From Cytophagales bacterium (lineage in GTDB: Bacteria; Bacteroidota; Bacteroidia; Cytophagales; Cyclobacteriaceae): DNA of 64,000 nt. The stretch spans positions 90,265 through 154,264 of the forward strand of contig JAFLBR010000012.1 of assembly GCA_017303795.1 (NCBI GenBank), given 5' to 3'. Positions 17,969-26,852 of the stretch are shown piece after piece. The translations under genes and the position numbers were made by a program. Every line of letters begins with the position of its first letter. Position 1 is the stretch's first letter. Below the pieces are notes generated by a model. That model saw only the letters and a list, made by a program, of their open reading frames with translations, had not been told where the DNA came from and did no database searches.

Positions 17969-19438
17969 GTGAAACAACTCTTGCTTTTACTCGTGTTTCT
18001 AATAGCCTGTTCGGCCCAAGCCCAGCAAGTGGATAGCTTATTTAGTAAACTAAATCCAGACAGTTTATTCAGGCTCAAGCCGGATACTTTACTCACCAAC
18101 AAAATAAAAAAAGCAGATTCTTTGGCCCTCGGCTTTCAATCCAAAGCGGACAGCCTTCACAACAGCTACCAGCAACAACTCAACAGCATCAATGCCACCC
18201 GCAATAGACTCCAACAAAAAATCGATAGCCTCAATAACCTGAAAGTACCTACGCAGAAACTTACTCAGCAATTGGATAGCTTAAATCAATTGCAAACGCA
18301 AAAGCTAAATGAGGTGACCACCAAAATCAACAACCTCAAAACCAAAGCCACCAAGTCGTTAGATGAAATCAACCTGCCACAGGAATTGCAAGGGCCGGTT
18401 AACAATCTCAAACAGTCCATCAATGGTTTTACTCTGCCGGGAACCAGCCCAAAAAATTTAGCGATCGGCAATCTTGATTTGCCCAACATTACCAACACCC
18501 AACTTCCAACGTTAACGGATCAGATTAAGCTTGATCCTAGCCTTAAAAACTTTTCCAGCGAACTCAGTCAACTCAATGGTTTCGGTAACAACCTCGGTAC
18601 CTATGCCGAAGATGTCAAACAACTTACACAAGGCAACCTCGATGAAGTCAAGAGTGTAGATAAGCTTATCGAGAATAAAGTAGCCGGTATAGAAGGCATG
18701 GAGCAATTGCAGGAAGGAAAAGCCCTCATGGAAAAAGCTAAACCCGATTCAGCTGCATTGGCAAACATGGCTAAAGAAGTGGTGCAGGAACAAATTCTCA
18801 ATTCAGCACAAGATCACTTTGCAGGCAAAGAAGCCGTGTTGCAGCAGGCTATGGACAAGATGAGTAAACTCAAAAACAGATACTCGGAAGTGAAAAGTAT
18901 GGCTGAGTTACCAAAACGATTACCCAATCCCCTAAAGGGCAAACCATTTATTGAACGGTTGGTTCCAGGCATCTCCTTTCAGATTCAGAAGTCGCAATAC
19001 TTTCTGTTGGATGTAAATCCTGTACTACGCTATAAAATCAGACCCAGAATCTCTGCCGGTATGGGTTGGAATGAACGACTCCCGTTTGATGGTTGGAAAA
19101 TACAAGGGGGTAATGAACGGGTCTATGGTCCTCGGGCAGTCTTTCAGGTTGCCTGGACAAAAGGCATCATCTTTACGCTACAACCAGAAGTAATGAATAC
19201 CACCATACCACCGTTGCTGGCAAGTCGGTTGGGTTATGATCCTGCTTACCGCACCTGGATCACCAGCGTGTTCGGTGGAATCAAAAAAGAGTTTACGGTT
19301 TACAAAGGCATCAAAGGCAACAGCGAGTTCCTTTACAACTTCCGCGATAAAGATGGCATGAGTCCCTATGCAGATAAAGTAAATGTTCGGTTTGGGTTTG
19401 AGTCTCCAATGAAAAAGAAACAAAAAATCAAGAACTAA
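17969..19438 (+). CDS. Secreted coiled-coil protein with C-terminal beta-barrel-like domain
   Basis: 489 residues from a GTG start, with a signal peptide ending SAQAQ. Residues about 20-150 are a Leu/Asn/Gln/Ser-rich coiled coil with many short heptad-like units (QLDSLNQLQTQKLN). A helical middle part follows. From about residue 330 (LVPGISFQIQKSQYFLLD) alternating hydrophobic strands resemble an outer-membrane beta-barrel end (RISAGMGWNERLPF, VNVRFGFESP). I do not recognise the family. It follows the RHS/immunity pair after 264 bases of repeat-containing DNA and may be an RHS accessory protein, but this is only contextual. Confidence 0.6.
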   Translation: MKQLLLLLVFLIACSAQAQQVDSLFSKLNPDSLFRLKPDTLLTNKIKKADSLALGFQSKADSLHNSYQQQLNSINATRNRLQQKIDSLNNLKVPTQKLTQQLDSLNQLQTQKLNEVTTKINNLKTKATKSLDEINLPQELQGPVNNLKQSINGFTLPGTSPKNLAIGNLDLPNITNTQLPTLTDQIKLDPSLKNFSSELSQLNGFGNNLGTYAEDVKQLTQGNLDEVKSVDKLIENKVAGIEGMEQLQEGKALMEKAKPDSAALANMAKEVVQEQILNSAQDHFAGKEAVLQQAMDKMSKLKNRYSEVKSMAELPKRLPNPLKGKPFIERLVPGISFQIQKSQYFLLDVNPVLRYKIRPRISAGMGWNERLPFDGWKIQGGNERVYGPRAVFQVAWTKGIIFTLQPEVMNTTIPPLLASRLGYDPAYRTWITSVFGGIKKEFTVYKGIKGNSEFLYNFRDKDGMSPYADKVNVRFGFESPMKKKQKIKN

Positions 19439-19619
19439 ACAGGGTATGGTTATGCACTTCATTTATGATTTTGCTGTTGATGGCTTATCATTTCAACCTG
19501 TTATGGATTTTACGCGGCAGGCGATGTGCGAAATATGAAAATACTTGCAGGAAGTGATATGAAGTTTATTGTGATTGGAAGAAATGATGATTCGGTTTCA
19601 ATTTTTAAAGTGAACGTAC

Positions 19620-21458
19620 ATGACTAAGCTTGTTCCATGTTTTTTGTTACTGCTATGTGGCGCAACAGTTTCTGCGCATGCCCAAACAACAAATTTTAAT
19701 AAACCCCCTAAGTGGGCGAGTGAAGTTACCTGGTACCAAATCTTTGTAGAACGTTTTTATAATGGTGATAAAAACAATGATCCCCATCCGGAAAATATAG
19801 CCATCCCACCTATGAATGTAGCCGCTCCGCAAGGTTGGAGCGTTACACCATGGACGTGGAATTGGTTTACACAGGAAGAGTGGGCTAAAATTCCAGGCCG
19901 ATCTTTTGGAGACATGTTGCAATACCGAAGATACGGTGGTGATTTACGAGGCGTGTTGAATAAGTTGGACTATTTACAAGAGTTGGGAATTACCGCACTG
20001 TTTCTGAATCCGATTAATGATGCGCCTTCGCTACACAAATACGATGCGCGGTATTATCATCACGTGGATGTAAACTTTGGGCCCGATCCGGTTGGCGATA
20101 ATAAAATTATTGCAACCGAAGATCCACGCGATCCGGCCACCTGGAAATGGACTGCCGCAGACAAACTATTTCTTAAACTGGTGGACGAAGCGCATAAGCG
20201 CGGAATGAAAATTATTATGGATTACTCGTGGAACCATACGGGTACCACTTTTTGGAGCTGGTTAGATATTTTAAAGAATCAACAAAAGTCAGCCTATAAA
20301 GATTGGTATTCGATAAAATCATTTGACGATCCTGCCACACCCCAAAATGAATTTGATTACGAGGGCTGGTTAAATGTAAAATCTTTACCCGAAGTAAAAA
20401 AAGTAAACGTTACTACCGAGCGAAAACATGGGTTGCCTTACGAGGGCAACATTCAGGAAGAATTTAAAGCTCACGTTTTTGATGTAACCAAAAGATGGCT
20501 TGCACCCGATGGTGATATCACAAAAGGAATTGATGGCTTTCGGTTAGATGTGGCCGACCAGATAGGCCTTGGCTTTTGGCGCGACTACAGAAAGTTGGTG
20601 CGGGCCATTCAACCCGAAGCGTATTTAGTGGGCGAAATCTGGTGGGAGCAATGGCCTGATAGGTTAATGAACCCTGTGCCTTACACCAATGGCGATATGT
20701 TTGATGCCGTTATGTTTTATCAGGTATATCGGCCCGCGCGTTACTTTTTTGCCAAAACCGATTTTGAAATAGATGCAGCAGCATTTAAAGATAGTCTGGA
20801 GTTTCAGTGGAAGCGATTAGCAAAGGACAATTTATATGCGATGATGAATGTAGCCACCAGCCACGATACACCACGGTTACTTACGGATTTTTTTAATCCG
20901 AATAAATATAAGTTTAATACCTATCCGGATAATCCGGCTTATAAAACCAATAAGCCGGATGCAGAAACCTACAAGCGACTTCAGTTATATCTGGTGCATG
21001 CGTTTACATCAATTGGGGCACCGCACATCTGGAATGGCGAAGAGATGGGCATGTGGGGTGCCGATGACCCGCATCCGCGAAAGCCGCTTATGTGGAAGGA
21101 GTTTACGTTTGAGCCTGAAACCAAAGACAACTACCGGAATAAGCTGAATGAGTTTGATGCAGTAGCATTTAACCAGCAACAGTTTGATTTTTATAAAGAG
21201 CTTATTGCCATTCGCAAAGCAAACCCGGTACTTGTATCAGGTGAATTGGAATTTATTAAAGCAGAAGGAAAACTATTGGGTTACCGCAGGTTTTTGGGTA
21301 AAGATGAGATTGTGGTTTTGTTTAATGTTAGCAACGCGAAGGCTTTGTTTTCGCTCACACCCGGCAACTCGTACCGGTATTTGTGGGGTGGAAAAGGAAC
21401 TTGCAAGAAATCAGTTAGTGTAAACACCTTGCAGTCTGTTATATTGAAAAAGATTTAA
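19620..21458 (+). CDS. Secreted GH13 alpha-amylase family glycoside hydrolase
   Basis: A 612-residue protein with a signal peptide (AHAQ). The GH13 barrel shows conserved region I DYSWNHTG, region II GFRLDVAD (nucleophile Asp about 310), region III GEIWWEQW (acid/base Glu about 339) and region IV TSHDTPR (Asp about 416). A small C-terminal beta domain (LFSLTPGNSYRYLWGGKG) ends the protein. These enzymes cleave alpha-1,4 glucans or cyclodextrins; the N-terminal YQIFVERFYNGD resembles neopullulanase/cyclomaltodextrinase-like members. It lacks a T9SS sorting domain, so it is probably periplasmic. A second GH13 gene follows 26 bases later. Confidence 0.92.
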   Translation: MTKLVPCFLLLLCGATVSAHAQTTNFNKPPKWASEVTWYQIFVERFYNGDKNNDPHPENIAIPPMNVAAPQGWSVTPWTWNWFTQEEWAKIPGRSFGDMLQYRRYGGDLRGVLNKLDYLQELGITALFLNPINDAPSLHKYDARYYHHVDVNFGPDPVGDNKIIATEDPRDPATWKWTAADKLFLKLVDEAHKRGMKIIMDYSWNHTGTTFWSWLDILKNQQKSAYKDWYSIKSFDDPATPQNEFDYEGWLNVKSLPEVKKVNVTTERKHGLPYEGNIQEEFKAHVFDVTKRWLAPDGDITKGIDGFRLDVADQIGLGFWRDYRKLVRAIQPEAYLVGEIWWEQWPDRLMNPVPYTNGDMFDAVMFYQVYRPARYFFAKTDFEIDAAAFKDSLEFQWKRLAKDNLYAMMNVATSHDTPRLLTDFFNPNKYKFNTYPDNPAYKTNKPDAETYKRLQLYLVHAFTSIGAPHIWNGEEMGMWGADDPHPRKPLMWKEFTFEPETKDNYRNKLNEFDAVAFNQQQFDFYKELIAIRKANPVLVSGELEFIKAEGKLLGYRRFLGKDEIVVLFNVSNAKALFSLTPGNSYRYLWGGKGTCKKSVSVNTLQSVILKKI

Positions 21459-21484
21459 TGTGTAATAATTAAAACGTGAGTGGT

Positions 21485-24316
21485 ATGAAGCGATTTTTTA
21501 CAGTATTAATGGTTAGTGTTTGTTCGGTGGCGTGGGCGCAAAATGTAAACAAGATACCCACCATAACACCATCCTTGTTCCAATACAACGATCAGATAAC
21601 GGTTACCTACGATGTTACCGGAACGGCATTGGCCAATTTGCCTAATGCATGGATTTGGGTCTGGATACCCGGAAAAAACATTAATGCCAGGTATAATATC
21701 AATCCCGCAACAGCGGCTGCAGATGCTGCTAAATTCACAAAAGCAGTGGCTGGTGGCACTACCACGTGGAGCATAACATTTAAGCCATCCGATTTTTTTA
21801 CTACCGATATCAGTAATGAAATTCAGATTGGGATGCTGTTAAAAGCAAGCGATTGGTCGGGCGGACAAACGGTTGATCACCTTGCAAACTTCGGGTTCAA
21901 AATTAGTTTGACTTCACCAAATGAATTTCCAATAGCGGTATTGGAAGGCAACACACTTAACATCAATGCAACCGCTCCGGCTTCAGCAAATTTTCAATTA
22001 TTTATAAATGAAGTACTCACCGATTCCAAACCGGCAAGCACGAGTTATACCTATGCTTTTGTTGTACCGGCTTTACCGGCCAATGGTTCTGTTCGCTTGC
22101 TGGCAACTGCAGTTACCGGTGGTGCCACCCATCAGGTAGAGTTTCAATATATAGTGAAGCAAAATAGTCCGGTGGTTGCGCGGCCAACAGGAATTATTGC
22201 GGGCATAAATTATAATGCCGATCCCACTAAAGTTACGTTGTGCTTTTGGGCACCCGATAAATCTTCCATTTACCTGCTAGGCGATTTCAGTAATTGGGAT
22301 GTGAAGTCGGAGAATCTGATGAATCGTGATGGTGAATTTTTCTGGAAAGAGTTAACCGGATTAACACCGGGGCAGGAGTATGGCTTTCAATATTGGGTAG
22401 AAGGTTCACTTCGTATTGCAGAACCATTTGCGGATAAAATTCTGGATCCGGACGATCAATATATACCGGCAGCTTCGTACCCTAACTTAAAAACGTATCC
22501 CGCAAAGGCACGTTCCTCCAAATGGTATGAACAACGCGTTTCTGTGTTTCAAACCAACCAACCTGAGTATGAGTGGCAGGTAACCAACTTTGTAAAACCG
22601 AAAAAGGAAAGTCTGGTGGTTTATGAATTATTGTTGCGCGATTTTTTTGGTTCGGGTAATCGCAACTATCAAACATTGATTGATACACTTTCCTATCTTA
22701 AAAGGTTAGGCGTTAATGCAATTGAACTGATGCCCGTTATGGAATTTAATGGTAATGAGAGTTGGGGCTATAATCCCACTTTTATGTTTGCTCCCGATAA
22801 ATTTTACGGCACCAAGAATAAATTGAAAGAGTTTATAGACAAATGCCATCAAAATGGTATGGCGGTAATCTTTGATATTGCCATGAACCATCAGGACATT
22901 CCCAATTCATTTGCCATGCTGGATTTCAATTTCACCACGTTTAAACCTAACCCAACTAATAAATGGTTTAATGTAAATGCTACGCATCCGTTTAATGTGT
23001 TTAACGATATGAATCACGAAAGTGCATACACCAAAAAATATTTAGATACAGTAAATTATTATTGGATTAACGAATACAAAATTGATGGCTATCGGTTTGA
23101 TTTAACAAAAGGCTTTACACAAACCAATCATCCTAACGATGTAAATGCATGGTCGGCATACGATGCCAGTCGAATAGCATTGTTAAAACGGATGTCAGAT
23201 AAGATTTGGCAACATTCGCCCGATGCGTATGTGATTTTTGAACACCTAGGTGTTAATCAAGAAGAGAAAGAGTTGGCCGAATACCGATCTGGCGAAGGCA
23301 AAGGCATTATGTTTTGGGGAAAGATGACCGATCAATACAATCAGAATACCATGGGGTATGGATCGGGTTCGGATATTACGGGAGTATATCATGGCACACG
23401 GGGCTGGACAGTTCCACATCTGGTGGGTTATATGGAGAGCCATGATGAAGAGCGATTGATGTATAAAAATCTGCAGTTTGGAAATAACGCAGCAGGTTAC
23501 AATGTTAAAACACCAAGTACTGCTTTGAAGCGAATGGAGGCTGCATCAGTATTGTTTTATACCATACCGGGACCTAAGATGCTGTGGCAGTTTGGTGAAC
23601 TTGGTTTTGAGTATAGTATTAATCGATGTGAAAACGGACTCATTAATCCACCCGGTTCCGAAGGAGGTGATGGTGATTGCCGACTATCGATTAAACCTCC
23701 AACTTGGAATTACCTTGATGATTATAACAGGCTCAGTCTTTTTAATCATACCTCCAGCCTTATAAAATTGAAAAAAGCAGCTAATGTATTTCAAGATGGT
23801 GTGGTAACCTTCTCAAGCGATAACCTGGTGAAGGCTGCTTCTATTCGGAATAAGAATTTTACAACTACACCGGCTGATTCGCTGGAGATGAGTGCAGTAG
23901 TGGTGGCCAACTTTGATGTAAGCACCAAAACTTTTAATCTCAGTTTTCCGCATACTGGCACTTGGTACGAATATTACACGGGTGATGAACTTACTGTAAG
24001 TGCGGCTACCCAAACAGTAAATCTTACCGCGGGTGAGTATAGAATGTATACCAACACGCTATTGGTTAAAACTGTAATAACCAGTGTGGCTGACGAGCAA
24101 CATATTTTGCAACTTTATCCTAACCCGGTAGTTAATTATATCGAGAGTGATGAGTTTTTAGATCAGATTACCTTGATAGGTGTAACAGGAGTTCGGTATT
24201 CATTAATACGTCTTAATCCATACCAATGGGATGTCTCGGGTGTGCCAGCCGGGTTCTATGTAGCAGTATCTGTAAAGAATGGCACTGTAACCAAGAATAA
24301 AATTCTAAAACGGTAA
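21485..24316 (+). CDS. GH13 alpha-amylase with CBM48-like domain and T9SS sorting signal
   Basis: About 943 residues from the ATG at 21485; a GTG at 21476 would only add MSG before the signal peptide. N-terminal beta domains precede a CBM48/early-set module (FWAPDKSSIYLLGDFSNW). The GH13 barrel has region I DIAMNHQD, region II GYRFDLTKG (Asp about 539), region III IFEHLG (Glu about 586) and region IV ESHDEERL (Asp about 654). The last about 70 residues are a T9SS type A domain (LYPNPVVNYIES to KILKR), so the enzyme is exported across the outer membrane. With the upstream GH13 it probably forms a starch/glycogen degradation pair: surface cutting first, then periplasmic trimming. Confidence 0.92.
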   Translation: MKRFFTVLMVSVCSVAWAQNVNKIPTITPSLFQYNDQITVTYDVTGTALANLPNAWIWVWIPGKNINARYNINPATAAADAAKFTKAVAGGTTTWSITFKPSDFFTTDISNEIQIGMLLKASDWSGGQTVDHLANFGFKISLTSPNEFPIAVLEGNTLNINATAPASANFQLFINEVLTDSKPASTSYTYAFVVPALPANGSVRLLATAVTGGATHQVEFQYIVKQNSPVVARPTGIIAGINYNADPTKVTLCFWAPDKSSIYLLGDFSNWDVKSENLMNRDGEFFWKELTGLTPGQEYGFQYWVEGSLRIAEPFADKILDPDDQYIPAASYPNLKTYPAKARSSKWYEQRVSVFQTNQPEYEWQVTNFVKPKKESLVVYELLLRDFFGSGNRNYQTLIDTLSYLKRLGVNAIELMPVMEFNGNESWGYNPTFMFAPDKFYGTKNKLKEFIDKCHQNGMAVIFDIAMNHQDIPNSFAMLDFNFTTFKPNPTNKWFNVNATHPFNVFNDMNHESAYTKKYLDTVNYYWINEYKIDGYRFDLTKGFTQTNHPNDVNAWSAYDASRIALLKRMSDKIWQHSPDAYVIFEHLGVNQEEKELAEYRSGEGKGIMFWGKMTDQYNQNTMGYGSGSDITGVYHGTRGWTVPHLVGYMESHDEERLMYKNLQFGNNAAGYNVKTPSTALKRMEAASVLFYTIPGPKMLWQFGELGFEYSINRCENGLINPPGSEGGDGDCRLSIKPPTWNYLDDYNRLSLFNHTSSLIKLKKAANVFQDGVVTFSSDNLVKAASIRNKNFTTTPADSLEMSAVVVANFDVSTKTFNLSFPHTGTWYEYYTGDELTVSAATQTVNLTAGEYRMYTNTLLVKTVITSVADEQHILQLYPNPVVNYIESDEFLDQITLIGVTGVRYSLIRLNPYQWDVSGVPAGFYVAVSVKNGTVTKNKILKR

Positions 24317-24408
24317 TTTTTTTGCACAAAACGGGCATGACATAATTATTTAATTCTTTGTAGTTAGGTAAGAGTTTTTGTTATTTGAACGTGCCTTAAC
24401 TTTTTACC

Positions 24409-26004
24409 ATGGCCAGTACTCTAAAGACCCGATCCCGACTTCTGTTCGCAGTGGTTTCGGTTATTGGAATTTTGCTGGCTATTAATGCCATTCTGATTTA
24501 TCAAAACAGTCTTTCAATTGAGCGCAATCAACTCTTGCTAAAAAATGCAGAGCAGGCTAAACTCAATTCATTAGATGTAATCAGAAATATTCATTTAATG
24601 GATTTAGCCTTGCGGGGTTATGCTTTAACCGAGCAAGAACCGCAGTTAGCCGCCACCGATTCTGCAAAAATTAGTCATCCTAAAATTGTAAAGCGACTGC
24701 GGGAAGCCTTACAAGCCCAGCATTTTGACCGACTTACGGAACTTGATTCACTGGAACTAACCGTTACAGCATATTTCAATCACTGCGACAAGATGTTATT
24801 GTTAGTAAAGAATAAAAAAATGGATGAATTTCTTACGCTATTGCGAGCCAACGAAGGCTACGAAGTTTGGCGTGCCTATAAAACATTCTCCGATCGGGTA
24901 ACAATTTTTGAAACGAAAGTAGTTGCCGATGCAAACGTTAATATTCAGCGGGCCCTACGCGGTAGCTACCTGCTACAATTTTTGATTTTTTTGTTAGCTG
25001 TACCTGCATTGGGTTACATGGCATTTTCAACAGCTAAAACATTTCTATTGTCGGATGAACTAAGGAAGGCGCAACAAGAGAAGAACAAAATTCTTCAGCA
25101 GAATAATGAGGAGCTTGACAGGCAGGTAAAAGCAAAAACAAAAGACTTATTTGAACAGAACGAATCCATAAAAGCGCACAACGAACAATTAATTCTTCAG
25201 CAACGGCAGATTAAACTCGCTAACGAAACCATTGAAGCGCAGGCGTTCCAGATTGAACAAAAGAATAAAGAACTCGCACAAGAAGTAGAACGACAAACAA
25301 ACGACCTGTTGATTGCCAACCGCGAGTTAGGAGAACAGAATACTCGCTTGCAGCAGTTTACCTATATTATTTCGCATAACCTTCGTGCCCCAATGGTGCG
25401 CCTGATGGGATTAGCTAACCTGCTAGAATATAGCGAGGCTGCTGCCGATAAGGATGACATTTATAAAATGGTGGTTAAATCCTGTAGGGATATTGATGAA
25501 GTTATTCGTGATTTGAGTGATATACTCTATGTCCAGCGACAAAATACTCTTACCCGATCGGAAGTTGATTTGAATCAAATGGTTCATAAGGTGCTGGTAA
25601 CGTTACAAGATGAAATCAGTGTGGTGAATGCCACTGTAGATCTACGAATGGGAAATGAAAAAATTCTTTCGGTGGCACCATATGTAGAAAGTGTTTTATA
25701 TAACCTGATTAGTAATGCCATTAAGTACCGTGATCCGGATCGCCTTTTAAAAATTGAAATTGTAAGCTTTATTACAAACTCATTTGTTTGTGTAGAGATT
25801 ACCGACAACGGTTTGGGTATTGATATGACCATGCATCGTGATAATCTTTTTAATCTCTACAAACGGTTTCATCAGCATGTAGAAGGCAAGGGGTTGGGAT
25901 TGTATCTTGTAAAAACACAGATGGAAGCTTTAGGGGGAAAAATTGAGGTAGAGAGTGAAGTAAACAAAGGCACCCGGTTTGTACTTTATTTTAACATAGG
26001 ATAG
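24409..26004 (+). CDS. CHASE3-type sensor histidine kinase
   Basis: 531 residues. An N-terminal transmembrane helix (about 10-30), an extracytoplasmic four-helix CHASE3-like region (about 35-180) and a second transmembrane helix (about 185-205) are followed by a long Gln-rich coiled coil (about 215-310). HisKA carries the H-box ISHNLRAPMVRL, and HATPase has NLISNAIKYRD, DNGLGID and GKGLGLYLV. No receiver or output gene is adjacent, so it is an orphan kinase. The stimulus is unknown. Confidence 0.9.
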   Translation: MASTLKTRSRLLFAVVSVIGILLAINAILIYQNSLSIERNQLLLKNAEQAKLNSLDVIRNIHLMDLALRGYALTEQEPQLAATDSAKISHPKIVKRLREALQAQHFDRLTELDSLELTVTAYFNHCDKMLLLVKNKKMDEFLTLLRANEGYEVWRAYKTFSDRVTIFETKVVADANVNIQRALRGSYLLQFLIFLLAVPALGYMAFSTAKTFLLSDELRKAQQEKNKILQQNNEELDRQVKAKTKDLFEQNESIKAHNEQLILQQRQIKLANETIEAQAFQIEQKNKELAQEVERQTNDLLIANRELGEQNTRLQQFTYIISHNLRAPMVRLMGLANLLEYSEAAADKDDIYKMVVKSCRDIDEVIRDLSDILYVQRQNTLTRSEVDLNQMVHKVLVTLQDEISVVNATVDLRMGNEKILSVAPYVESVLYNLISNAIKYRDPDRLLKIEIVSFITNSFVCVEITDNGLGIDMTMHRDNLFNLYKRFHQHVEGKGLGLYLVKTQMEALGGKIEVESEVNKGTRFVLYFNIG

Positions 26005-26030
26005 GCGAATGCTTCCTCAGCGTAATCAAA

Positions 26031-26852
26031 CTACCCCATTACCGCAACCATTTTCAATACAGGCGCGCTTAAACTTTTGTCGCCAACAACTTTTACGTTT
26101 GCTTCGGCTTGTGCGGGAGTTAAGGCTTTGGTAAACAATTTCCAAGCAGTGTCAGGAGTAAGCGTTAGCGAGGTTGCAATAGGTTGCCCCGATTCCACCA
26201 GGCTCCACTTGCCGGATTGTGATTGAATGATCCATTTGCCGCCCGCATCGCCCGTTATAGTTACCTGAACACAGGTTCCGTCCGGTGCTGTAGTATTTCT
26301 AAAATTGTGCGACAATGCGCGCAGTAACGTGTCAATCATCGGGTAGAAGTATTCACGCGTCATGATACCTTCTTGTTGTACGGCATCGCGTATTTGTTGC
26401 TGATGATGCCAGCGCTCGGTGTATTCGCGTGCAATGTGAAACCAGTTCTTAGATTCATTTTCGCCAGCCCACGCAACCGAAAACATGGCCGGTGCTTCTA
26501 AATCCAGCGAATGATAATACGCAATCATAGGTTGTTGTGTGAGTTGCAAAAAATCGATCAGTGTTTGCGGACTAACGCGCCTCATGGCTTTTACCCAATC
26601 GGCATTAAGCTGGTTAAGGTAATCAACCAAATCCTGATAGGAGTTAATCGCATCGGGCGGATCACCTGCATGTTGCTGCAACATAGCAATGGTTCGCACA
26701 CTGGTGTCTAATAAATGTGCCGCAACATCTTTTACGGTCCACAGTTTGGCAACCGTTGGTTTATTCCAGTCGGCTGGCGATAAACTTTTCAGTAGTTCAA
26801 TCAGTTTTTGTTCGAGTGGTTCGAACAAATGCAACGTATTAATCTTTTTCAT
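26031..26852 (-). CDS. Maleylpyruvate isomerase N-terminal (DinB-like) family protein
   Basis: 273 residues from the ATG at 26852, whose A is shared with the TAA of the upstream peptidase gene (TAATG), implying translational coupling. The four-helix DinB/MDMPI fold is shown by LWTVKDVAAHLLDTSVRT near the N-terminus and by the metal-binding His of EYTERWHHQQQIRDAV. A C-terminal SCP2-like domain (VTITGDAGGKWIIQ) follows. These are thiol-dependent metalloenzymes in actinobacteria; Bacteroidota lack mycothiol, so the true substrate is unknown. Confidence 0.8.
   Translation of the reverse strand: MKKINTLHLFEPLEQKLIELLKSLSPADWNKPTVAKLWTVKDVAAHLLDTSVRTIAMLQQHAGDPPDAINSYQDLVDYLNQLNADWVKAMRRVSPQTLIDFLQLTQQPMIAYYHSLDLEAPAMFSVAWAGENESKNWFHIAREYTERWHHQQQIRDAVQQEGIMTREYFYPMIDTLLRALSHNFRNTTAPDGTCVQVTITGDAGGKWIIQSQSGKWSLVESGQPIATSLTLTPDTAWKLFTKALTPAQAEANVKVVGDKSLSAPVLKMVAVMG

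Noticed and set aside
19439-19619. Possible small gene before the first GH13
   Set aside because: Only short frames without protein-like composition are present; treated as plain intergenic DNA.
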